This document shows positions 12,239 through 22,889 of a stretch of 64,000 nt of DNA, piece by piece. The DNA lies in the NCBI GenBank assembly GCA_015179125.1, contig WHVA01000051.1, positions 248,001 to 312,000 on the forward strand, in the 5' to 3' direction. Under the pieces are notes generated by a model. The model worked only from the letters and a program-made list of their open reading frames with translations. It ran no database searches and had not been told where the DNA came from. Numbering within the stretch: position 1 is the first letter of the stretch; the number at the start of each line of letters is the position of its first letter. Source of the stretch: Gautieria morchelliformis (Eukaryota > Basidiomycota > Agaricomycetes > Gomphales > Gomphaceae). The position numbers and the translations under genes were made by a program.

Positions 12239-14061
12239 CATCTCCTTCTGTGTCCCCCTCTTCCTCTTCCACCATCTGAGGCAGGGGGCCCATGCGGCAC
12301 GCATGTATCCTCGCCTCCTCTCTCCACTCTTCCCGCAATGTTGCTCTGCAGGTGTGGCACTGCGCAGGGCATCTATTCAGTGTCACCTCCTGCATTCGCC
12401 AGTTAACGTCCGGGTTGTGCTCCCGGAGCCATGGATAGCCAAGGATCATCTTGTGCTTCCCAAGGTTCGTAACAACAAAGACAGCACATTCAGAGTGGTC
12501 ACGGAATCGCAGGATGACATCAACAACATTGTGAATTGCTCCACCCTCATTGGGAGTGCCATCAACATTGTACACAGGGGCAGGGCATGTGAGTGATCGC
12601 ATGGTTAACTTCTCAGCGGCGACAAATTCGCTGTCGATGAACAACCCAGTCACACCACTGTCAAGGAGTGCAGTCACCCCTTTGACTTCAGCAGTGTCTG
12701 TTGTCTGGATCTCTACCTTGAGGTTCAGCGAATTTGGAGAGGGGATGGATGCGACCACGAAGTGCTTGGGAAGGGCTCGCTCCCAACGTTTCAATCGTGG
12801 TGAAGGACTTTTCGGAATGTCGGCGGTTGATGTGTCTTTATCGCTTGCTGTGTGCGACCCAGTCTCTGACACAGGAATTGTATCTTCAGTATCTGGGGCT
12901 ATTGACAGAGCAGCAAAGCGATTGGACAGGGGCAGCGAGGGCACATCTCTCACTCGCTGCGCGACACAAAATCCTCAGCATCATCCTTCTCGACCTCTTC
13001 CTCAGCAACATCTCGCACATCTGCAGCGACCATCCAGTGCTCCAGCAGCTCCTCACGTTCATCAGCTGTCATGTAGTGGATGTCGTAGGCCTGCGGGCAT
13101 TCTCGCGCAAAGTGTCCGACCTTTCCGCAGCGCTGACAGGTGAGTGGCTGTGGGAATCGCTTCTTCGCAGCATCCACGTCCATCGGAGCAGGCCCAGAGG
13201 CATTTGGAAGGGGCGTGGGCACTGGCATTATCGCTGGCCTCGAAGAGAGCTGACTAGTGAACCTGGTGTGTGATTCACCTGCCTTGCGAAAAACTGGCGG
13301 TGGGGGAGGGCCACTGTTTGTCACCCTAGGTCCCTGGAACGCTTCGTTGGCTGCACGCGTGAGTGCAACTGTTCTCGCCACCCCATACCATGCAGAAGGG
13401 TCGTCGTCCTTTGGCCTGCCATCCAACATCAATGCGATGCGACTCTGGATTGCAGGTTCAAGACCTCAGCGGAACTTCATCACAATTGATCGCCCTTCTG
13501 TGTATTCGGCTTTCTCAACCAGCTCTTCGAACCCATCAATGTATTCATCAACTGAACACTTGCCCTGGTGGTACTGGCGCAATTTCAGTTGGTTCATTGC
13601 ATCAGTGGCCTCTGTAGGGGGTAAAACTGCCGGCGAAATGCTTCAACAAAATCCTTCCAGGTCACGTAGAGCGGCACACCATGCTTTGCTTTGTGAGTGA
13701 ATGCGCGAGTGGCAAAAGTCGCAGCCCTGCCTGTTTTCATGAAGGACATCGCCCAAAGGATCTGCGACTGCTCATCTGGGAAGTCACTCGCACACACGCC
13801 CAGGTAGAGGCTGCACGACTGGATGAAGTTGCGACCATTCGCACGATCCCCATCGTATTCAGAGGGCTTTGCTGGCTCAGCTGTTCGCTTTGAGGAGGCG
13901 CGAACGCAACCAGGGAGTCCAGCCATCAGCCCAGTGGTCGTAGCCTGCAGGGTGTTCAACCTTGTCTCCAGATCTTGTTTTTCCTGCCTCTCCCTCATCA
14001 ACTCTTGCTCTATCGCTGCCAAGCGGTCCAAAACTTCAGCAGCAGATGGCAAGTCGTCCAT
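12239..14061 (-). pseudogene. chromovirus Gag and protease region
   Basis: The minus-strand Gag starts near 14061 with a coiled-coil-like N-terminus. It ends with a zinc knuckle (CQRCGKVGHFARECP) near 13100-13140. An aspartic protease (ALLDSGVTGLFID, ILGYPWLREHNPDVNW) follows at about 12400-12690. The reading is interrupted on its distal side by the Copia element. Fossil; broken. Confidence 0.9.
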
Positions 14062-14179
14062 GGTAAGTGTTAGAGGGTGTCAGGGTATGAGAAAGGATTG
14101 CTAAAATCACTGCTTTCGAAGGGTGTTCAATTCAAAGTCAGGTGATTTTGCAACCGGTGCTCTAGAGAGAGTTTTCTAC

Positions 14180-14641
14180 TATAAGGGCAACCTAGGCAGA
14201 CGCTCTACACTCAAGCGGCGAACTGGCAAAGGGGGATCCAAAGTGAGATAGAGAACTATATACAGGACATAGACATACCTGGCGAAGGGGGATCCAAAGA
14301 GAAAACTCTAAGGAACCCCTTCGCCACCTAACTACAACTATAAGCAAACTCAGGCATGCTAGCCCAATCACCAAATGCCCGAGTTACATAAGCAATCATG
14401 CCAGCGATAACAGGGCTGGACAGATGAGGAAGGAATGATGTCGGAAGGGGCAGGAACAGGAAGGGAAATAAACGGAACACAAGACAGAAGGATGCTAAAG
14501 GCTAGGAGAAGCTCAGCGGCCACCAGCAACACGCTGCGATAATGCAGTGTGTGATAATGCACAGTGTGATCATGCACAATGCGATAATGCGTGCGATAAG
14601 CATGTGATCATGCACAGTGTGTGATTGGTGTTCCCCTGACA
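14180..14641 (-). repeat. 5' LTR of the chromovirus
   Basis: 462-bp partner of 4037-4460. It is longer because a short ATAATGC/GATCATGC-rich internal repeat is expanded near 14560-14615. Confidence 0.92.
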
Positions 14642-15030
14642 GTCGTCAGCAAGATAGGGCTCAAAGTAATCAGAGCCATTCCCTTGAGGAAGGACAGAAT
14701 GTAGTTCACTTTTGCAGAACCATCTTGGAAAGCTTGGGGTTTGGCATGGAAATTCAACATACACTAGAGAAGGAAACCTCGGAATTTCTTCAGGTCCAAA
14801 CCATCAAATTGGTCAGGTCCCAGAGTTTAGCCTTTGATTCAGTGTGGTCTCCTCCACCAATTCCATTATCGGTGAGCTTTTCCAGGTGCCATAGAAATAT
14901 TTCTTTCCTTTTGCCCCCACTCAAGCTGTCTCCCCAATCCAGTGCTTGATCAAGACACAGGTGCTTTGTTCGGTTAGATCTATTGACAGATGGGAAGCCG
15001 CTAACTGATGCATATGATGTCATGACATCA
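14642..15030 (-). mobile_element. old Ty3/Gypsy gag relic, right part
   Basis: Continuation of the relic at 1500-4031, separated from it by the chromovirus. Minus-strand translation is Gag-like. Fossil. Confidence 0.5.
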
Positions 15031-15200
15031 TCAGCATATACCTAGCTCCTTTAACCAGTGATTGCACTGGTTAAATTATTAGACAGTTCCTTCAAAAACT
15101 CTGTAATAGTATTTTCAATATATTCTTCGTTAAGGAGTGTGAACATTGGACTTAAAGAGAGTCCAACCATGGAGCATTTATCATAACAAATACATAACTA

Positions 15201-15392
15201 ACTAAAGGGAATGACTCCTGCAAGGACAGGCGTTGTTGGTGGAGTGAGTAAACAGTGCTGCCTTATATAGACCCACTGTTTGTTGACCTTTGCAGGCCAC
15301 ATGACCTGAAAACAGCGCAGTCTATATAAGGCCACACTGATTACTTGCTCCACCCAACAACTCCTCTCCTTGCAAGAGTCATTCCCTATAGT
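15201..15392. mobile_element. 192-bp foldback MITE
   Basis: Imperfect inverted repeat whose arms are about 80 bp each. The left end reads ACTAAAGGGAATGACTC and the complement of the right end reads ACTATAGGGAATGACTC. TA flanks both ends (15199-15200, 15393-15394). Small size, long terminal inverted repeats and a TA target site fit a Tc1/mariner-type MITE. No coding capacity. Confidence 0.8.
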
Positions 15393-16170
15393 TAATGATG
15401 GTAATTATGGGTAAATAGGACTTGAAAACAGCAAAATATTAGTTATATTAATTCACTGGTAGTGAAAGGGCTTGGGGTGGGAGTAGACTACATAGAATAT
15501 GAACATACTATCACAACTTGCTTCCTCTGAATAGAATCTATGCTTCATGCTCAAATAAACTTATAATACAATTATATAAGGTTAATAACAGTTATGATAT
15601 TATCATATTAAATTATGGTTATGATTAAATTATGAGATCAAGGCAGCCATAACTGTTACAATCATAATATATTGTGCTCTAAAAAATAATATAATCTGAC
15701 TTGGACAGCCCTAGTCTATTATGGATATTGTAATTAACCTAAGCCATGGTTTGAAAGATACCTATTGGAGATATATGCAAGGTCATATTCAGACCACTCA
15801 AAGCTCTTATTGAGGTTTGCTAGCTGTCCCAGAAAGCTATTGCAATGGAATGTAAGAGCGACGTCTGAGCTGGCCAGAAGGCCAACGTGAGGATACAGAT
15901 ACATTGGTGCCAAAGCTCTTATTGAGGGGATTTAGTGAGACTGACAGAGGTATGTGCCAAACCTTGACGAAACATTCAATATTTTTTAAGCCTAAAAACG
16001 ATTCACGGAGGTTTATTTACTAGACATAAGCGCGCGATCTCCCACAGGTATACGCTACTTTGCCTCAACGTCGGCAGAGAACCATTCCAAAAACATTTAC
16101 CACCGGCGGTGGTGTACCTTTGCATATTCAAGAACCATCATAGCGACCACACATATCTCAGTGCTTATTC
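15393..16170. other. AT-rich intergenic stretch, no gene seen
   Basis: No reading frame, repeat or RNA gene is supported here. Confidence 0.5.
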
Positions 16171-16177
16171 ATCGCAC

Positions 16178-16920
16178 TCAACCATCAAGCTGGTGCGACA
16201 ACGTCACAACGGTAGCTTGCTGGAGGGAACCCATCGCCTGAGCAAGGATGCGGCCATTCACACGGGTGAGAGTCCAAGGGTGACACCAGTTTTTCAAAGT
16301 ACAACACCCTCTAGGCGCGGAAGATGTGGTAGTGACCGCGCCGGCAATGACCTAGACGATGTTCTTGGCCAGGGCACCACCAGAGATGAGCTTTATTCCG
16401 GCAGACTTTTTGAGGTACCGTCAATTTGGAAGATCCAAGCTAGATATAGGGCACTGTCAGAATTCGTGATAGAAGGAGAGGAGACACAATCCATCGAGTT
16501 GCCGAGGGTTGTGACGTCGGTCGATAGAGTGACCGCCACAGTAGTCGGGGCTGACGATGAGACTACCAATCTCCCCACAGTGAAATTAGATTAGCATGGA
16601 GCTCGAAGATATTTGGAGTATTCGGAACTTGCCGCTTCCCGCTGTTGCAATTGGGACTCGTGCATCACTGTAGACGCGCTGGAAGGCGTAGGACTATTGT
16701 ATGAGACAGCAAAGAGTTTTCCACTGATGTCGATTTAAGTTGAGGTCGAAAAGGTCGCGTTGGACTCGAGAACGGCAGAAAAACAGGGAAGGAACGTGCT
16801 GGCTGCCAGGCTGAGTGCGATGCTGCCAGGTAAAGATATAAAATACACCAGAATGGGAGATACGAAGAGGCGTGTGGTTGAGGTGCCAGCAGTGTACACA
16901 TTACCTGCGGAAGACCCGGG
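16178..16920 (-). pseudogene. decayed DUF3494 (ice-binding-protein-like) gene, copy 1
   Basis: Read on the minus strand in three frames, short blocks in the right order match DUF3494 proteins, which are secreted beta-helical adhesins/ice-binding proteins. They include TFSTST, GKLFAVSYNSPTPS, VTLSTDVT, WIFQIDGTS, SGGALAKNIV, VIAGAVTTTSS and the C-terminal NGRILAQAMGSLQQATV. Several frameshifts and in-frame stops (for example TAG directly after the AKNIV block) separate the blocks. No intact frame exists, so it is dead unless heavily spliced. A second relic lies at 21937-22560 in the same position relative to a hydrophobin. The family call is from motif memory, not a search. Confidence 0.7.
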
Positions 16921-17039
16921 AGCGTAGGTATAATAAAGAGGGCTAGAGTTTGTGAAGGTCGAATATCATTCCAGGGATTTGACTAGCAAGATTCGATGAT
17001 CGATGATCTGCTCTGCGGTCTGGACCTGTTGTTATTTCT

Positions 17040-17887
17040 GTTCACAGCGGACTTGCCCCGTCACTGATCGGCTAGTACCGGCTCGATGTTCCGTGACGTT
17101 TGTTGGATGCGGCTGCATCCTCAGAGCAGATCGAGCCACATGACTTTGATGTGCGAAGCTTAGACGACGTGCGGCAGCCCCAAGTACATGGACAGCAATC
17201 ACGGTAATCACTGGTCCGGTGTTTCTTGTTGGTGCCTCTTCACAATTGCTTCCGCGGCCGAGCCACGGACACCCGTACTCAGCTCTGCAAGCACGCTGCC
17301 GCTGTCAATGTGTTTCAAGTTTCACGTCAACGAAATATTGCTTGTGCTTCTCTTGCCTTCTGTTCATATTTCCTGTGACCAGCCGCAGTCCTTGGCTTAA
17401 ACATTCCTATGGTTAATCAGATATTTATTCAACGTGAACCTCCAATGCAGATCGTCGTGACTATTGCAGGTTGTTGCCTGTCTAACTCGAATCCTGTCTT
17501 GGCTGCAAGCTTGGACCTTTGCTAGCCGAACACCCGCGCACAAGCTTTTATTGATGTGATGCGTTCGCAGAACCAGTGCGTACCTGATCAAAAGCACAGC
17601 ACACGCCTTCAGAATATACTTGACATCCTGTCAGCCCCTTCTCTAGCTGTGCTGTCAAGTTTCCACAAATGGGTCAATTTCCCCATTGTGATGATAGTTC
17701 AAGTCGTCACTTTCCGATCCGGACCCATGTGCGTAACACCACTGTGGAGCGACGGGTGCCTCGATGTAGCGAATATGTAATCTGGCATGCACGGTCCACC
17801 GTATAAAAGGCGATCCCTTTCGTAGATTTTCTGCAGTTTAACCACCCAGTCGAACTACCACCTCCAGCTCTTCCTACTCTTCTCAAC
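17040..17887 (+). repeat. duplicated hydrophobin upstream block, copy 1
   Basis: Non-coding sequence upstream of the hydrophobin at 17888. It recurs, with indels, at about 22,890-23,886 and 26,580-27,235. Shared landmarks are the ATATTTATTCAACGT region, AGCCGAACACCCGC, AGTTTCCACAAAT, and a TATA box with the following GGCGATCCCTTTCGTAG. Confidence 0.8.
17802..17808 (+). promoter_or_regulatory. TATA box of hydrophobin 1
   Basis: TATAAAA, 86 bp before the ATG. It is conserved at the same distance in hydrophobin 3 (23801) and nearly so in hydrophobin 4 (27146, 90 bp). Confidence 0.7.
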
Positions 17888-18411
17888 ATGATGTTCTTCA
17901 AGGCTGCCGTCGTTTCCACCCTTGCTGTCCTTGCTACTGCAGCACCGAATAACCCCACCGTCACTGTCACTGCGACGGCTCCCGCCTCCACTGTGACCAC
18001 CATCTCGCAGTGCAACACTGGTGAGACTTCGTGTCGATTTTAATAGCTTGACACCGTGTTGACAACCTTGCCAGGTGATGCTCAGTGCTGCAACACCGTC
18101 GGAGCAGCCAACTCTCTCCCCGGTCTTGGCCTCATCCTCGGCTTGCTCGGTATTGTCATCCAGGACCTCTCTGTCGTTGTTGGACTCGGCTGCGTCAACA
18201 TTGTGTTAGTCTTCTCTTGCTTTGATCTGGTTTGGTATCAATTGCTAACCACCCATTCTATGTGCAGAGGCAATACCTGCACCGCGCAGCCCGTGTGTTG
18301 CACTGACAACAACTTCAACGGCCTCGTGAGTCTCTATTCGCCATGATCTGACTGCACCCTTGCTCAATATAAATGTAGATCAACATCGGCTGCACCCCCA
18401 TCACCTTGTAA
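17888..18411 (+). CDS. class I hydrophobin 1
   Basis: Small secreted amphipathic protein that self-assembles at air-water interfaces and coats aerial hyphae and spores. Four exons (17888-18020, 18075-18204, 18268-18325, 18379-18411) encode 117 residues. A signal peptide (MMFFKAAVVSTLAVLATAAP) precedes a Thr/Val-rich linker. The eight-cysteine pattern is C-x6-CC-x33-C-x7-C-x5-CC-x12-C-x5. The core is hydrophobic (GLILGLLGIVI), as in class I. Introns are 54, 63 and 53 nt with GT-AG ends. Exon 2 and its flanking introns look identical to those of hydrophobin 3, so the duplication is recent. Intact. Confidence 0.95.
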
Positions 18412-19250
18412 ACAAGACTACCCATTGCTCTTAAACTTCTTTCGAGCATAACTCAATTTTCTATGTGAATTGGTCTTGCGTGCATCTTTCTGTAGTCAAT
18501 GTCGTTGATTTGTAACATGCATGCAATAAATTGCTTTTTCGGTTTTGTTTTCAAAAGAAATTGGGTCCACGTTGGCTTTTAGCCATTCATTCTAAGCAGA
18601 ACTCGTCTAGTGATGCTGGTGAATTAGTTCGCTAGCTAAGGCAAGGCAAAGGAGTTTCAAGGAAGCGCGAGTGATTCATTGTAGATATCCGCTGTTAGTC
18701 GAACGTAGACTTGACACACCAGATCAGTCACTGTCAACCATTCAATTGCTACTGTACACGCCTAAAAAACGTCAAGTAGGGACTGGCGTGTTCCTTGGTC
18801 TCCTTGAATAGGGTTTGGCACTTTTTAACGCCTTTGGCAAGTTTGCTCTTGGAACTTGTCACTTTGCACCATTCATTGTAATTACTCTGATTGAGAACTG
18901 CACCTGAATGAGGCGGAGACAGTGCATAGATCGCAAACGCACCTCGCATATATATAGCTTGCATATATATAGCTTGCATATATGTGGCGGTGAAGTATGG
19001 CAAGTAGAAAGATGAACGAGCTTGTCGTCTGCAGCCACTTACTGGCCAATTCTACAATCAACCACTTTGCTATCATGTCCGACACGCAAATTATCGAGGC
19101 CGCATGTTCCGCGTGCGACACTGCGGATCGGACAAAGTTGACTGTAGCTGTACAGTTCTTTGAATTGAAGAATCATCAGGATGAGTGTCCTGGAGCGTAT
19201 TGATCGACATCAACTGTGTCCCAGGTACGGGGTCTTTAGCTGCAGGAAGA
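18412..19250 (+). repeat. duplicated hydrophobin downstream block, copy 1
   Basis: Non-coding. It recurs at about 24,414-25,380 and 27,715-28,650 (landmarks: GCATAACTC, CAATAAATTGC, GTAGATATCCG, TTCATTGTAATTACTCTGATTGA, TTATCGA). A poly(A)-signal-like AATAAA lies near 18,525. This copy alone carries a short triplication of GCATATATATAGCTT at 18,945-18,985. Confidence 0.75.
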
Positions 19251-20115
19251 CCGGGCACTTAGATTACGCACCGCACCAATTTTAAGTGGGCGTACCTGAA
19301 TTCAAATGCACCGGTCGATTGGCGCGGCCCCAAAATCTAGGGCGGCGAATCGGTATACCCGAGAGGCAGCTCTAAGACTGGCACAAGGCACAGACAAGAA
19401 AACTGATAGGAGACGACGGGGTGTTTGTTTTGAAAGTGTCGGGCCACCAGCCCATGCCCTCTATACTGTTGTCGGGGACGCCATCCAACGCGAGGGCAGT
19501 GGCGGCACCGGAACGAATAGAGTGGCCACCGAACTCGGGTCCGAGAGTGGAGCGAAGCCGGGAGGTGACCCAGGATGAGGTGGGGGGAAAGCGGAGCCAC
19601 GGGTGGAAGGGGAAAAAGCATCGCGGGACAGCAAGTACTCACGTATAATCCATGGGCGGAAGTGGGGTGGCAGAGAACAACTATGGCGCTGCCTTTTAAT
19701 GTTATTGTTGGATTAAACAGAATAAATAATATTCTGTGTGCTCACGGACTGGGGATGCGTCGTGCACCCGGCGCGCGGGCTATGGGCGGGCTGACTAAGC
19801 GACCTCTGGGGCGGCTTCTCCAACAAGCAGCTTCTGCTCGTGAGAAGCGACTGCTCAGCTCGGGACTGAAAGCTCCTACTTTTGAACCACCCCTTTGCTT
19901 CCACCAGCAACTTCTGCGACCAGTGACCCACGCTGGTACAAGCTGCTTCTCAGTTTGGGATTGAAAGCCCCATTGTTGACACCAGATTCCCCGTATGTAG
20001 CCATTCAGCGGTCGCTGCTCACAGCCGCTAGCAATGTGATGGACTAATTGCTGACAGCTCCACACGAGAACAGCGAAGCTTGTCCATCTTGACTTTTCGC
20101 TCTGGCCCACTCCAT
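19251..20115. other. intergenic, no gene seen
   Basis: GC-rich in its middle part, with several open frames but none with recognisable domains, signal peptide or splice structure. Confidence 0.45.
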
Positions 20116-20118
20116 CCA

Positions 20119-20285
20119 GGCGCTTACTCCCTCTTGTCGCTATCGAAGAATTAAACACACGAACATTGAGCTAATGTGATCCAAGTGGGGCACAAGCCTG
20201 ACTGTGTTGACAGGAATATCCATAGACAGATTCGGGCGACTGTGCTTGTGTTTAATTCTTTGATGGCGACAAGAAGGAGCAAGCG
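20119..20285. repeat. foldback repeat with roughly 50-bp arms
   Basis: The left arm (about 20,119-20,168) reads AGGCGCTTACTCC then TCTTGTCGCTATCGAAGAAT. The right arm (about 20,238-20,287) is its near-exact inverse (ATTCTTTGATGGCGACAAGA then GGAGCAAGCGCCT). A spacer of about 65 bp lies between. It may be a MITE or foldback element; I could not fix a target duplication. Confidence 0.6.
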
Positions 20286-20769
20286 CCTTTGGGCCGCTGA
20301 AGCCGCTCTGAGTACTTTGCTTTCTCTCCTGCTGTAACACCTCGGACATAACTCTCGGAGATTGCTATCCTAACTGTCAACCCGTCTTCATCTTCAGCCG
20401 GAGCTGGTTGCAAGCTGAGGCCGTTCTTGCGGCACCCAGCCAATATGCAACAATGCTCATCACCATCTTTCTTCGCTGAGCACCACTGTGATGAGCACAC
20501 TTCACACAAGTGCAGAGACCCAGCACCCCCTCTATTTACACCTGCTTAAGAAAACACCCCACTTCTCACCGCCCTCATTACTGGCAGTCCGATCTTGTCT
20601 GTCAAGTTTCCACCCTCAGCTGACACTGCGATCGTCACTGGTAGTTGATTTGAGATCGCGACTCCCATAATTCAGTTGTTCCGACAGGTATAGAACACAG
20701 ACAATTTATTTTGCGAGGGGAAGACAAGTCTCCCCATGGTTTTCGCGGGTACACGCTGGGCCTCGCTCA

Positions 20770-20775
20770 TATAAA
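20770..20775 (+). promoter_or_regulatory. TATA box of hydrophobin 2
   Basis: TATAAA, 88 bp before the ATG at 20858. Confidence 0.55.
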
Positions 20776-20857
20776 CCTTTGGTTTTGTCTCGTTTCTACA
20801 GTTCAACAACCCCAGTCGACCTACTCGCCGCTTCCCGCTCTTCCTGCTCTCCTCAAC

Positions 20858-21357
20858 ATGATATTCTTCAAGGCTGTCGTCGTTTCTACCTTTGCTATCC
20901 TTGCCGCCGTCATGGTCACTGCGACACCTGTAGACCAGTGCAACACTGGTGACATTTCTGGCGGAATTTAGCTCAATACTGTGTTGACCGCCCTGCCAGG
21001 TCCTGCACAGTGCTGCAACACCGTTGGAGCAGCCGGCGATTCCGGTATTGCTGGCATCCTGGGCTTGCTCGGTGTTATCACCCATGACGTCTCTACCGTT
21101 GTTGGCTTCGGCTGCAAGCCCATCAGCGTCATGTTAGTCTCCTTATGCGTTGATCTGGTTTGGTACCATCCGCTAATCACCCCATTCTATGTACAGTGCT
21201 GTCGGCGGCGGTATTCACTGCGACCAGCAGCCCGTGTGTTGCACTGACAACAGCTTCAACGGCCTCGTGAGTCCCTATTCGCCATGGTCTGACTGCACCC
21301 TCGCTCAGTTCAGTATAAATGTAGGTCAACGTCGGCTGCTCTCCCATCAGCTTGTAA
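20858..21357 (+). CDS. class I hydrophobin 2 (divergent)
   Basis: Exons 20858-20948, 21000-21132, 21197-21266 and 21325-21357 encode 108 residues. The signal peptide MIFFKAVVVSTFAILAAVMV is followed at once by the first cysteine (DQCNTGPAQCC), so the Thr/Val linker of copies 1, 3 and 5 is missing. All eight cysteines are present. Between Cys4 and Cys5 it has a longer loop (KPISVIAVGGGIH) shared with hydrophobin 5 but not with 1, 3 and 4. Its promoter differs from the duplicated block of the neighbours. Intron positions are the same as in the other four. Intact. Confidence 0.94.
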
Positions 21358-21936
21358 ACCAGACTGTCCTTGCATAGTTCGTTTGAGCATGGCCTTTCGT
21401 TATTCTAGGAATGAGTCCCGCATGCCTGTATGCTTCTATAGCCGATATCCATGACCTCGTGCTTGAAGGCAGCTGCAATAAATCCGTTTTTTGGTCTCTC
21501 TCGTATTGTGATATAGTCGTGACACACGTGTTGGTGCTTGCCATGAACGTGCATGCAGGTTGATATATCAGGACGCCAATACGTCGTGTTCGTGCATGTC
21601 GGTAATAAGTTCTCATCTTAATTTGGCTTTCGGTCCCAGACTTCCTTCTTTTGAAGGTTGAGCTATATGGGGGAGTCGCAGCCTGTTACGTAGTCCTACA
21701 ATATACCGGCCTATAGTAATTGCTTTAGAAAATGATTGCACCTTAGCTCCATTGTAGCATCTCTATTAATACTGTTTAACAGTCACATTGCATTTCTTTG
21801 TGACATATCAATGTATATACATGTATACAGTCGGCCAGTAAGAGAGCTCGGAAAACTTAACTTGGATCGACCAACAGCCCCAGGAGCCACCTTTGCATAT
21901 TCAAGAACCATCTCAATGCTTATTTATCGCACTCAA
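21358..21936. other. intergenic, no gene seen
   Basis: Downstream flank of hydrophobin 2, with an AATAAA at about 21,477. It then passes into the start of the second DUF3494-relic block near 21,890. Confidence 0.45.
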
Positions 21937-22560
21937 CCATCAAGCTGACGGTAGCTTGCTGGAGAGAACCCATCGCCTGAGCAAGGATGCGGAAGATGTG
22001 GTTGTGACCGCGCCGGCAATGACCTAGACGATGTCCTTGGCAAGAGCACCACCAGAGATGATCTTCGTTCCGGGGGACTTTTTGAGATACGGTCATTTTG
22101 GAGGATCCAAGCTAGATATAGGGCACTGGAATTCGTGATACAAGGGGAGAAGGAGACTCAATGTCCATCGAGTTGCCGAGGGTTGTGACGTCGGTCGATA
22201 CAGGGACCGCGACAGTAGTCGGGGCTGACGATGAGACTACCACCGATCTCCCCTACAGTGAAATTAGATTAGCATGGAGCTCGAAGATATTTGGAGTAGA
22301 ACTTGCCGTGTCCGAGACGGCAGTAGTGAGCTGGAAGGCGTGGGACTATTGTACGAGGCAGCAAAAAATATTTTGAGGTCGAAAAGGCCGCGTTTGACTC
22401 GGGAACGGTAGAGAAACCGGCTGTGCTGGGCCCTGCCAGGCTGATGGCGATGTTGCCAGTAATATAAAATACACCAGACAGTGGTAAAGAATGGGAGATG
22501 GCGAATGGCTGAGGAGCCCGGACAGAAAAGTTGCCAGCAGTGTCGGGAGCGTGCCAAAAT
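21937..22560 (-). pseudogene. decayed DUF3494 (ice-binding-protein-like) gene, copy 2
   Basis: Duplicate of the relic at 16178-16920. Recognisable minus-strand blocks are SYNSPTPS, VSTDVTTLGNS, SGGALAKDIV, VIAGAVTTTSS and RILAQAMGSLQQATV. It lacks a segment between VIAGAVTTTSS and RILAQ that copy 1 keeps. It shares the stop right after the AKDIV block, so that lesion predates the duplication. Not functional as it stands. Confidence 0.68.
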
Positions 22561-22889
22561 GGTCAGCAGTTGTGGACAGCTATATTAAGCTAGCTAAGAG
22601 AAATCAGAAAGTATCAGAAATATTTCATTCCAGAATTTGACGTCTTGACAACTAGTCATGGGGCACCAGGTAGTCGACATGATCTGCTGTGCCAGTCTAG
22701 ACTTTTGATTTGAAACATTAATTTCTGGAAGGGGTGCCCGTGACTAGCTTTTTTGCTACCAGTACATATTGGCTCAACTGAATGGTGTGCCCAATATTTT
22801 GTTCAGTTGAGGTCATGTGGCACCGGATAGTAAAATAGGATCTGCTCTCCGGTCTAGACTTTGGGTGTAAAAAACTAATTTCTGTCACA

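Larger units (their letters stand above)
4037..14641 (-). mobile_element. Chromovirus (Ty3/Gypsy with chromodomain), nested and broken
   Basis: Two LTRs (4037-4460 and 14180-14641) bound the element. The 5-bp sequence GTCGT is duplicated exactly outside both ends (4032-4036, 14642-14646). On the minus strand the order is gag with zinc knuckle, aspartic protease, RT, RNase H, integrase and C-terminal chromodomain. A G-rich polypurine tract abuts the left LTR. The LTRs differ at only a handful of sites plus one short repeat-length difference, so the insertion is young. The coding region has a few breaks besides the Copia insertion at 7652-12233. Length without the nested element is about 6.0 kb, normal for the family. 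Confidence 0.93.

Noticed and set aside
16109-16594. 161-codon plus-strand frame
   Set aside because: Antisense shadow of the DUF3494 relic; the duplicate at 21.9-22.5 kb breaks the frame.
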